A stretch of DNA of 64,000 nt from positions 3,224,001-3,288,000 of the forward strand of contig NZ_LT630003.1 of the NCBI RefSeq assembly GCF_900105615.1, written 5' to 3'. The DNA comes from Lacrimispora sphenoides JCM 1415 (GTDB lineage Bacteria; Bacillota; Clostridia; Lachnospirales; Lachnospiraceae). The notes beneath the pieces were generated by a model. That model was not told the origin of the DNA. It saw only the letters and a program-made list of their open reading frames with translations, and did no database searches. The translations under genes and the position numbers were made by a program. This document shows, piece by piece, positions 43,276 to 50,370 of this stretch; position 1 is the stretch's first letter; every line of letters begins with the position of its first letter.

Positions 43276-44718
43276 TTACTGTAAAGTTGGATTCATCGGG
43301 TCATAGTTTTCAATCTTTACTTCATGACCGCTTCCATTTTTCACTGCTTCCTGATACGCTTTATTGTAACGGTCTGTCAGATCCTTTAAGGTAGAATCTA
43401 TATCCGCGTCTCCATAATAAATAGATTCGCAGGTTTTAAACATATCTTCACCTTCCACCACCATACCAGATGCGAAGGCAGTGTGAGGAGGCTTAGGAAG
43501 GAGGGCATCAATATCACTGATGAGCAGCCATTTTTTATCCTGGAAATCTTTGCCTGGCTTTGCCTTTTCAATAACGCTTGGAAGAATGCTTACGCCAAAT
43601 CCGCCTTCGTAGTATCCGATTAAATAATCTTCATTTGCAAAGATATCCTTATAAACCTTAAATGCTTTATCCACGTTAGGACTTTTTGCATTTAAAACAT
43701 AACTTCCTGTACCGGTAAAATACTGTTTTCCGGTGGCTTTTCCGCCAACGGTTGGAATGGGTACGCAGTCCCATTTAGAGGAATCCATAGGGAACTGATT
43801 CTGGTATACCCCTGGCTCTGCATGGCTGTAAGACATATACATACCAATCTTGCCGGCTGCAAACTGAGTTCTTAAGGGATCGATATCCAGTGATTCACAT
43901 CCAGGAAACGCACATTCATCAGATAACAGTTCCTTCCAAAGCTTCAAAGTATCTGCCCACTGTGAAAAGTCGTATTCTCCCTTTACGAAGTCATATCCAC
44001 GTACCAGACCGGTCTCTCGATCCAGGCCGACCAATATGGAACGCTGCAAGCCGGAGCTGGCACTTTTCATATTTTCTGCAAATCCATAAATTCCTTCTTT
44101 GGATAATTCCGTATTGATTTTTTTAGCATACTCCACCACTTCTTCCAGAGTTTTAGGCGGTTCCGAAATCCCTACACGGTCAAAGATTTCTTTGTTATAG
44201 AAAAGACGGCAGGTTGTTCCGGTGGTTGGGATAAAATACAGCTTTCCATCCAGTTCGTTGTAACCGGGATAAACCACAGATTTAAAATATTCTTTCATAT
44301 CAGAATCCATGTAATCATAAAAATCTGCCCACTGCCCCTCGTTTACATATTTATCAAACATCTGGTCCTGCTGTACCAAAATATCAGGGAGCTCGCCGCT
44401 TTGTACCGCCATATCAATGGCCTGCACATAATTATCCGTGTAAAGCTGATAATCTACCTGAATGTTATCCGTGTTACTTGCATTGTATTCGTCTACCTTT
44501 TTCTGAACATATGTAGCGTCGTGCCGGTCTTTGGACCAGACCTTAATGACGGTTTTTTCCCCACTCGCTGGCTGAGTCTTTTCCGCTTCTGTCTGTGCAG
44601 CTGTCTGTCCGCCTGCTGCCGCTGTTGTGGTATCTGTCTTGGACCCTGAACACCCGGCCAGCGTTCCAGCCGCCATCAGCCCTGCCAAAAGTATGCCGCT
44701 TAATCTCCTTAATTTCAT
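43276..44718 (-). CDS. extracellular sugar-binding lipoprotein (CUT1 family)
   Basis: 480 residues. Lipobox GTLAGC anchors it, and a Thr/Ala/Gln-rich linker follows. The family-1 solute-binding fold shows VIKVWSKDRHDATYVQKKVDEYN, DILVQQDQMFDKYVNEGQWADF and FAAGKIGMYMSYSHAEPG. It captures an oligosaccharide for the two permeases. It is the first gene of the operon SBP-permease-permease-kinase-regulator-lyase. Confidence 0.94.
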   Translation of the reverse strand: MKLRRLSGILLAGLMAAGTLAGCSGSKTDTTTAAAGGQTAAQTEAEKTQPASGEKTVIKVWSKDRHDATYVQKKVDEYNASNTDNIQVDYQLYTDNYVQAIDMAVQSGELPDILVQQDQMFDKYVNEGQWADFYDYMDSDMKEYFKSVVYPGYNELDGKLYFIPTTGTTCRLFYNKEIFDRVGISEPPKTLEEVVEYAKKINTELSKEGIYGFAENMKSASSGLQRSILVGLDRETGLVRGYDFVKGEYDFSQWADTLKLWKELLSDECAFPGCESLDIDPLRTQFAAGKIGMYMSYSHAEPGVYQNQFPMDSSKWDCVPIPTVGGKATGKQYFTGTGSYVLNAKSPNVDKAFKVYKDIFANEDYLIGYYEGGFGVSILPSVIEKAKPGKDFQDKKWLLISDIDALLPKPPHTAFASGMVVEGEDMFKTCESIYYGDADIDSTLKDLTDRYNKAYQEAVKNGSGHEVKIENYDPMNPTLQ

Positions 44719-44750
44719 CCCTTAAACCTCCCTTGTTTGTTTATGGTTTC

Positions 44751-44779
44751 ATTTTACGGAAAAATGGCTGTTAAGTAAA
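44751..44779 (-). promoter_or_regulatory. promoter of the polysaccharide-use operon
   Basis: On the minus strand TTTACT (44774-44779), 17 bases, TAAAAT (44751-44756), about 33 bases before the binding-protein start. The weak -35 fits an activator-dependent promoter (YesN). Confidence 0.55.
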
Positions 44780-44863
44780 TGCAATATCCGACGGTCCCAT
44801 GTTTAAAATCTGTTTATATTTTAATATTACGCTGATTGCAAACTGACAGAGTCATAGAACTCA

Positions 44864-44892
44864 TTGACATGCCGGTATCGTGCTCTTATAAT
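44864..44892 (+). promoter_or_regulatory. consensus promoter of blaI-blaR1
   Basis: TTGACA (44864-44869), 17 bases, TATAAT (44887-44892): a perfect sigma-A promoter, as expected for a gene held off by a repressor. Confidence 0.8.
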
Positions 44893-44899
44893 AGTATTA

Positions 44900-44911
44900 T
44901 TACAAATGTAA
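44900..44911. promoter_or_regulatory. BlaI/MecI operator
   Basis: TTACA-AA-TGTAA lies just after the -10 box, matching the TACA/TGTA half-sites of bla/mec operators. BlaI bound here would repress its own operon. Confidence 0.7.
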
Positions 44912-44927
44912 GAACAGGAGACCGCAT

Positions 44928-45311
44928 ATGAATCAACTGCCGCAAATATCCGAAGCAGAATATGAGGTAATGAAGGTGCTATGGAATGATGCCCCCATCA
45001 GTACCAACGAAGTGACGGACAAACTGGTGAATACCACCAACTGGAACCCAAAGACCATTCACACACTCTTAAAAAGACTGGTCCAAAAGGGTGCTGCCAC
45101 CTATCGGAAGGAAGGCCGTGTTTTCGTCTATACCCCGCTCGTGGAAAAAAAGGAATATTTAACGAAAGAAAATGATCATTTTTTAAACCGCTTCTACAAC
45201 GGAAAGATATCAAGCATGGTGACCAACTATTTAAATAGTGATTATGTATCAAGCGAAGACCTGGCAGAGCTGAGAAAGCTTCTTCTGGGCGGACAAGAGG
45301 AGGAACGCTGA
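44928..45311 (+). CDS. blaI: BlaI/MecI/CopY-family repressor
   Basis: 127 residues. The winged helix (ISEAEYEVMKVLWNDAPISTNEVTDKLVNTTNWNPKTIHTLLKRLVQKGAATYRKEGRVFVYTPLV) is followed by a helical dimerisation tail (SEDLAELRKLL). BlaI dimers repress bla/mec-type operons and are inactivated by cleavage after the BlaR1 sensor binds a beta-lactam. It is 2 bp upstream of blaR1. Confidence 0.93.
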   Translation: MNQLPQISEAEYEVMKVLWNDAPISTNEVTDKLVNTTNWNPKTIHTLLKRLVQKGAATYRKEGRVFVYTPLVEKKEYLTKENDHFLNRFYNGKISSMVTNYLNSDYVSSEDLAELRKLLLGGQEEER

Positions 45312-45313
45312 TT

Positions 45314-47110
45314 ATGCCCGATTCTTTTATCACACGCCTTTGTCTTAACAGCGTGGTTCTGGTCATTTTGCTTGCCGCAATCCTGCTGGTCAGAAAATTA
45401 TTAAACCAACAGCTGACTGCAAGAATCCGGTACAATCTTTGGTTCCTGTTTCTGTTTGTGCTGGCTGTCCCTTTTATGCCATGCTCTTTTCTTTTTCCTG
45501 GATATGCGTTTAAGCTGCTGCGGTTTTTGGGTGGCTCCTTTTCGCCTGAGCATGCAGGTACTTTAGGGGCTGCTTATAAAACCGCGGCAGCCACCGAATA
45601 TTTTCTCCAGGATTTTTCTGTTTCCGTAAGCCGTGCAGCGCATCCGGGCCTTCCTACTGTTTTAACTGGTATCTGGATCACCGGCATGGTATTAATGGCT
45701 GGTTTTCATATCCATTCCAGTAGGAAAATCAGGCAGCTGAAAAGGTCTTCTCTTCCACTTCAGAATAAGGAGATACGGGAACTATTTGCAACATGTATGG
45801 AAGAATCTGGTGTAAAAAAAGAAATACCGATTTATAGCAGCGCTTATATTTCCTCTCCTATTGCGGCCGGATTATGGAATCCTTGTATCATTGTTCCTAT
45901 TAATATGCTTTCTGAGCTTTCCAAAAAGGAAATCCGGTATATTCTTCTCCATGAGCTTTTACACTGCAAACACAAGGACCTTCTAGTAAACAGGCTTATG
46001 GCTCTGGTACAGATCATTTACTGGTTCCATCCCATTGTCTGGTTTGCTTTTAAGGAAATGAGAAGCGACCGGGAGATTGCCTGCGATTCATCAGTCCTGT
46101 CCCTGCTGGATTCGGACAGCTATCTGGATTATGGAAGCACGCTGATAAATTTTGCGGAAAAGATATCCCTATTTTCCTATTCCGCCGCCAGTATCAGCGG
46201 CTCAAGGAAAGAGATAAAAAGGCGCATTCTGAACATTGCCGGTTACCGCAAAGAATCCAGGTGGCGTGTGGTGAAAGGCAGAATTCTTTTTACTGTGATT
46301 GCAGCACTGGTGCTGGGCTGTATTCCGGTATTGTCTGCAGATGCCTACACTGGTACAGAATACGACTTTACGGCTGAAAATGTAACCACTCTGGATTTAT
46401 CCTCTTATTTCAAAGGATACGATGGCTGCTTTGTTCTGTATTGCTTAGATTCGGGACAGTACTGCATCTATAACCGGGAAGCCGGAACAAGAAGGGTTTC
46501 CCCGGATTCCACTTATAAGATTTACAGCGCCTTAGCCGCTCTGGAAATTGGAACCATAACGCCGGAAGCCTCCCTGCTTTCCTGGGATGGGACCAGTTAC
46601 CCTTTTGAAGCCTGGAACCAGGACCAGACTCTTGATACTGCCATGAAGCGTTCGGTTAACTGGTATTTCACTTCCCTGGATGAAAAGACCGGGCTGCCTA
46701 GGTTAAGGCAATACTTAGATACCATCGGATATGGTAACAGGGACTTATCCGGTGGAATAGGGCGTTACTGGATCCAATCCTCGTTAAAGATTTCACCGGT
46801 TGAGCAGGTGGAGCTTTTAGCCCGGTTCTATCAGGATGAGCTTCCATTCCGGTCGGAAAATATAAAGGCGGTAAAAAAGTCCTTACTCCTTTCTTCTTCC
46901 AATGGTGCTTCACTATATGGGAAAACCGGGACCGGGACTGTGGAAGGGGAGAATGTAAATGGATGGTTTATCGGCTTTGTGGAGAACGGAGAGGAAACCT
47001 ATGTGTTTGCGACAAATATTCAGGGTGGGGCTCAGGCGAATGGAAGTATGGCAGGAAAAATTACATTGGATATTTTAAATGATGAAGAAATTTATGTCCA
47101 ATCACCATAG
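45314..47110 (+). CDS. blaR1: BlaR1/MecR1-type M56 metalloprotease with penicillin-binding sensor
   Basis: 598 residues. The N-terminal membrane part holds the M56 protease with HELLH (zinc) and MRSDREIACD (third ligand). After the last membrane helix (about 315-335) comes an extracellular class D beta-lactamase-like sensor with the acylated Ser in STYK, SVN and KTG. Beta-lactam acylation triggers the protease and relief of BlaI repression. No beta-lactamase gene is in the window, so the regulated resistance gene must lie elsewhere, or the pair tunes only itself. Confidence 0.93.
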   Translation: MPDSFITRLCLNSVVLVILLAAILLVRKLLNQQLTARIRYNLWFLFLFVLAVPFMPCSFLFPGYAFKLLRFLGGSFSPEHAGTLGAAYKTAAATEYFLQDFSVSVSRAAHPGLPTVLTGIWITGMVLMAGFHIHSSRKIRQLKRSSLPLQNKEIRELFATCMEESGVKKEIPIYSSAYISSPIAAGLWNPCIIVPINMLSELSKKEIRYILLHELLHCKHKDLLVNRLMALVQIIYWFHPIVWFAFKEMRSDREIACDSSVLSLLDSDSYLDYGSTLINFAEKISLFSYSAASISGSRKEIKRRILNIAGYRKESRWRVVKGRILFTVIAALVLGCIPVLSADAYTGTEYDFTAENVTTLDLSSYFKGYDGCFVLYCLDSGQYCIYNREAGTRRVSPDSTYKIYSALAALEIGTITPEASLLSWDGTSYPFEAWNQDQTLDTAMKRSVNWYFTSLDEKTGLPRLRQYLDTIGYGNRDLSGGIGRYWIQSSLKISPVEQVELLARFYQDELPFRSENIKAVKKSLLLSSSNGASLYGKTGTGTVEGENVNGWFIGFVENGEETYVFATNIQGGAQANGSMAGKITLDILNDEEIYVQSP

Positions 47111-47183
47111 AAAGGCGGGCGGACAGGACGCTAACTGTAGATGCCTAACTCCTATCATCATATCACATCAAAGATAATTTTTT

Positions 47184-47739
47184 TTATGATTCATGAAGAT
47201 GGATTCGCAGCCCAAGATGGGATTTTATCAATTCGATCATAGACGAAGATTTTGGGTACGCAATTGATATTTGATCATGCAAGCCATTTTTTAAACGGAT
47301 GCCATCTTTCACAAGAATATCACGGCGGTTCACAAGCTGTGACAGCGTCCAATGGCTATCCTCAGGCTTTGCGTCAGGCAGAGTATTTAACTGGTTTATC
47401 AAAACCGTAGCAACAGCATACGCATCGTATTCATCATTTTTCTGAAATGTTGGCGCACTTTTACGCTGGTCATAGGCTAACGCCGGGTTAATATCCTTAA
47501 CCGCATAACCTTTTTCTATCAGCCATACTGCAAGGCTTCTGCCATGAGAATAGGCATTTTCCAAACTATAAATAGGGGATATCCCCAATCCATTTGCCTT
47601 TTTATTATATTGAACTCACTGGGTTTATTTTCAATCGTAATAACGTCTAACTTTTCATTCCAGCAATTCACCAAAAAGCTGTATGGGATTCCTTGTGCAA
47701 ATCCATACAAACATAAAGGTAATTCTCTCTTCTTTGCAT
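47184..47739 (-). pseudogene. IS110-family transposase, truncated and frameshifted
   Basis: From ATG 47739 (ribosome site GAGGAG) the frame reads YLYVCMDLHKESHTAF and CWNEKLDVITIENKPSEF, the DEDD domain of IS110. Near 47575 it shifts to the frame carrying LENAYSHGRSLAVWLIEKGYAVKDINPALAYDQRK and KNDEYDAYAVATVLI. The C-terminal Transposase_20 domain is absent. About 185 of some 400 residues remain. Confidence 0.85.
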
Positions 47740-47796
47740 AGCACTCTCCTCTTTTTTCTTATCTTCCACCTAAAAACCAGCGTACCGGTAATTCTC

Positions 47797-47940
47797 TTAA
47801 ATGAAGTTGAAAAAGAACTGTTCCAATGTTTTTCAGATGCCCATGGTAACATGAGCCGGATTGCCACTGCTGACGGGTTTGTTGATGGATTCTGTTTGGG
47901 AATGAGGATTGCCATCGAAGTCATGCAGAAGCGATATTAG
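47797..47940 (+). pseudogene. C-terminal remnant of a small DUF6809-like gene
   Basis: The plus strand reads EVEKELFQCFSDAHGNMSRIATADGFVDGFCLGMRIAIEVMQKRY and stops at 47940; the end resembles the GF-x-LG-x-R-x-x-x-EV tail of DUF6809 proteins. No proper start is seen, since IS110 sequence abuts it. The last 40 bases recur at 49817-49856. The family call is tentative. Confidence 0.45.
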
Positions 47941-47943
47941 GAG

Positions 47944-47982
47944 AACAAGCCCAAAATCCAAAAGATTGAGGGCTTGTTTTTC
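47944..47982. terminator. terminator between the displaced immunity gene and the DUF6809 remnant
   Basis: ACAAGCCC pairs with GGGCTTGT over a long loop and is followed by TTTT on the plus strand. Located between convergent genes, it can serve both. Confidence 0.65.
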
Positions 47983-47988
47983 ATGATG

Positions 47989-48576
47989 CTATACAGAATA
48001 TTTTGCTTTTTGTTCGTTTAAGAAGTCTTTCCAATTGTTAAACAGTCGTTCTATATTAGCCTCCACAGTGCCAAGCAAAGGTTGAGCAGAGGGCTTATAT
48101 CTAACAAAACTATCTATTGATTTTGGAAAGTCAAAATCATCATAAATGAATTCGACTACTTTTAATGGATCTTCGTAACATTCTTTATGTTCAAACACCC
48201 AATTTAGTACGGCATACATTATTTTGTCATTTGTTGCACTTTTTTTATCTTCCGACTCAATGTTTGCTAAATCATCAATATAGGGATGAATAGAATGCGG
48301 ATACATCGCCTCTTCTGGTGATAAGCACACCAAATCAAGAACTGCCTGAGGGTAATTTTCGTTATTTTCAAGTTCAATCATAGCGTGTTCAACAGTAGCC
48401 TGATGCGATAAAAAGCCATTTTCAACTGCAAACAGAACATCATGCCAATTTAAGTTAATAAGTTTTGAGATATATGGATATGGCATTGAGATCCGTAATG
48501 AATTCATTGGCAAACCACTTTCAATGGCTAATTTATCCAATTGTGCATTAGTTATTTTGCTAATTTGATATTCCAT
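47989..48576 (-). CDS. DUF2247-like immunity protein of the displaced Rhs cassette
   Basis: 195 residues from ATG 48576 (MEYQISKITNAQLDKLAIESG), with AGGAGG upstream and a 17-bp overlap with the toxin tip. It is acidic and helical (NLNWHDVLFAVENGFLSHQATVEHAMIELENNENYPQAVLDLVCL), resembling DUF2247, a family found as immunity partner in polymorphic toxin loci. It probably binds and neutralises the tip encoded upstream. Family membership is judged by eye. Confidence 0.6.
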   Translation of the reverse strand: MEYQISKITNAQLDKLAIESGLPMNSLRISMPYPYISKLINLNWHDVLFAVENGFLSHQATVEHAMIELENNENYPQAVLDLVCLSPEEAMYPHSIHPYIDDLANIESEDKKSATNDKIMYAVLNWVFEHKECYEDPLKVVEFIYDDFDFPKSIDSFVRYKPSAQPLLGTVEANIERLFNNWKDFLNEQKAKYSV

Positions 48577-49255
48577 TAATAATGCCTCCTGGTTTAAATA
48601 GTTGATGGGAAACTGTCCCATTGGGTTCAATGATATACTCAAATATACCTGTTTTACCGTTAAGCCCACCCTCAACTTGTAACAATGTTCGCTGAATACT
48701 ATCTCCACCTGTAATGTTAAAGGTTTTTCCAGCAGCAAGTTGACTCTCTGACAAATAGCTTGCAGATGTATGATATACGTCTGTCTTGGTCAATGCTGTC
48801 CCCATTCGCTCCGCATTCACTATCTTACTCGCAACATCAGAAGGGTTCATTACTTTTCCAGCGCCCTCGACAGCTCTCATTTGTTGTGACTGCAGTAACT
48901 GCCGAGCCTGCTCAAAACCAGTTGCTCCAGAAGGCCCCACAGTTGCTGCACCAAATCCAAGACCTGACGTAACTGCACCAGTTGATGCAAGAGCACTGCC
49001 AGTAACACCATATGCAAGGCCAGCTCCTCCAGTTAGACCGACCGTACTTCCGATTGCAGCACCTTGAACTATTGCTTCCCAGGATAATTTGCCCTGAATG
49101 GCCGATGATATTCCGCCTGCAATCGCTCCAGCCGCGAAACCAACTAGCCCTGCAACAACCAAGAAAGGATGTGCAATATGCCCGGTTGGATCAGAGTAAA
49201 ATACTGGATTGTTGTGACAATAAGTATACAGGTTAAGTGATAATGGGTCAAACAC
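48560..49255 (-). CDS. orphan Rhs C-terminal cassette (core end, hydrophobic linker, toxin tip)
   Basis: 231 residues from a GTG with no good ribosome site. It starts in the Rhs core (DPLSLNLYTYCHNNPVFYSDPTGH) and continues with the Gly/Ala-rich linker shared with the full-length Rhs. It ends in a different tip (about 130-231: NPSDVASKIVNAERMG, KTFNITGGDSIQRTLLQVEGGLNGKTGIFEYIIEPNGTVSHQ). This tip recurs in polymorphic toxins; its activity is unknown to me. It is probably silent until recombined onto the full Rhs gene. Confidence 0.8.
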   Translation of the reverse strand: MFDPLSLNLYTYCHNNPVFYSDPTGHIAHPFLVVAGLVGFAAGAIAGGISSAIQGKLSWEAIVQGAAIGSTVGLTGGAGLAYGVTGSALASTGAVTSGLGFGAATVGPSGATGFEQARQLLQSQQMRAVEGAGKVMNPSDVASKIVNAERMGTALTKTDVYHTSASYLSESQLAAGKTFNITGGDSIQRTLLQVEGGLNGKTGIFEYIIEPNGTVSHQLFKPGGIINGISN

Positions 49256-49260
49256 TTCTT
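48862..49260 (-). repeat. Rhs core-end/linker repeat, copy 2
   Basis: This stretch is nearly identical to 50690-51075 in the full-length Rhs gene, in the same orientation. A third, partial copy lies at 49290-49345. Copy 2 has a short insertion (encoding VGPSGA) relative to copy 1. Confidence 0.85.
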
Positions 49261-49289
49261 GCTTATTTGGTAATTGATTTTTAACACAT

Positions 49290-49345
49290 GCTCAAAACCA
49301 GTTGCTCCAGCAGGCCCCACGGTTAATCCAAGACCTGACGCAACT
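49290..49345 (-). repeat. Rhs linker repeat, partial copy 3
   Basis: About 50 bases match the segment encoding ASGLG...GATGFE in copies 1 and 2, with internal deletions. It marks a recombination scar. Confidence 0.75.
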
Positions 49346-49489
49346 GCAAAAAGAAGGATTATCCTTAAAGGACCCTGTTCCTTTTTCTGTTGTAGTGGGT
49401 AAATATTGAATTTCACTTTCATCATCTACAAAATATTCGCAAAAGATCATATTTGCTCTACCACCTATATTGAGTAAAACTCCAGCCAT
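49292..49489 (-). pseudogene. truncated phage-type small protein fused out of frame to an Rhs linker fragment
   Basis: The first 44 residues (MAGVLLNIGGRANMIFCEYFVDDESEIQYLPTTTEKGTG is the start) resemble a short protein common near tail-fibre and holin genes in clostridial prophages. The remainder (from about 49355) is Rhs linker read in the wrong frame, a deletion junction. It lies 17 bp after the holin gene. Confidence 0.5.
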
Positions 49490-49506
49490 GTATTTCCTCC
49501 AATCTT

Positions 49507-49731
49507 TTATTTCTTTTCAATCCACTGTTTCATGGCCTGATGAAGTCCCGTACTTGCCAGACCGCTTATCATTCCGCTTAGCATAATCTGTGGTGTGACA
49601 GCCCAGTTATTTAACCATGAGGATAAAATAATACCTAGACAAGCACAAATAGTTGGGATATATTTATTATCTACATCTTTAATCCAGTTCTTTAAGACAT
49701 ACCCGAAACATAAAGATATTCCTAAAACCAC
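49507..49731 (-). CDS. phage-type holin
   Basis: 74 residues with two hydrophobic segments (ISLCFGYVLKNW and YIPTICACLGIILSSWLNNW) and a C-terminal GMISGLASTGLHQAMKQWIEKK typical of clostridial phage holins. Holins form membrane pores that release endolysins or, in clostridial toxin loci, large proteins lacking signal peptides. No endolysin gene is nearby. It lies between two Rhs cassettes, so it might help release the signal-less Rhs protein (inference) or be a prophage relic. Confidence 0.75.
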   Translation of the reverse strand: MVLGISLCFGYVLKNWIKDVDNKYIPTICACLGIILSSWLNNWAVTPQIMLSGMISGLASTGLHQAMKQWIEKK

Positions 49732-49813
49732 TATTAAAAAATTCCATAATATAAACTCCTTTTATTTTAAAAGAAAAGTCGAATTTTATAACAACTTAAT
49801 TTGAATTCTATTT

Positions 49814-49856
49814 GTGAATGAGGATTGCCATCGAGGTCATTGAAAAACAATACTAG
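49814..49856 (+). repeat. second copy of the DUF6809-like 3' end
   Basis: GAATGAGGATTGCCATCGA, followed by related sequence ending in TAG, repeats 47898-47940 with a few changes. As at the first site, a hairpin terminator follows and an immunity gene converges on it. The whole tip-immunity-terminator-tail unit was therefore duplicated. Confidence 0.7.
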
Positions 49857-49865
49857 ACTAACAGC

Positions 49866-49892
49866 AAAAAAGCCCATAGCATTGGGCTTTTT
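49866..49892. terminator. terminator after the Rhs immunity gene
   Basis: AGCCCA-TAGCAT-TGGGCT is flanked by A and T tracts on both sides. It lies 25 bases after the immunity gene on the minus strand. Confidence 0.75.
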
Positions 49893-49916
49893 GTGCTGTT
49901 TCTTGTTGCTCAATTA

Positions 49917-50354
49917 CTAATCTTGACTAAAAGAAAAGTTTGAGACAGTCATAAAATCTGTCTCAAGACAAGGCAAAATTTTCTCTAAATACCAATTGAA
50001 ATCAGTAATATTGCTTTGTAATTTTTTTCTGTTAATTGTAAGGCTAAACGATAATTGATAGTTCGTATAGATTAATAAAATAACACCTATGTCGGTATTT
50101 CCCCATGTTAGCCCTACGCCTATTATTTCGCCAGCCTGTTCTTTTTGCTCTACTATTTCAGCAAAAGCATCCTTGTTTATTTGGTTTTCTTGCCAGTCAA
50201 AATCATCATCATCCCCTAGTGGTAGATAATAAATTTTGTTATTCTTTTCTAAGTACCAACCGTTATTTAAAAGACTATTAATTATTTTTATAGAAGATAA
50301 AGATTGATTACATCTATTGGCAAGTGTAATACTTAACGAAGCTGATATGGACAT
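49917..50354 (-). CDS. putative immunity protein for the Rhs nuclease tip
   Basis: 145 residues, acidic in the middle (LPLGDDDDFDWQENQINKD), no signal peptide. I do not recognise the family. Its start has GGAGGTG upstream and follows the Rhs stop by 16 bp, the invariable place of the cognate immunity gene in Rhs loci. Function is inferred from position only. Confidence 0.6.
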   Translation of the reverse strand: MSISASLSITLANRCNQSLSSIKIINSLLNNGWYLEKNNKIYYLPLGDDDDFDWQENQINKDAFAEIVEQKEQAGEIIGVGLTWGNTDIGVILLIYTNYQLSFSLTINRKKLQSNITDFNWYLEKILPCLETDFMTVSNFSFSQD

Positions 50355-50370
50355 TAATGCACCTCCAAAT

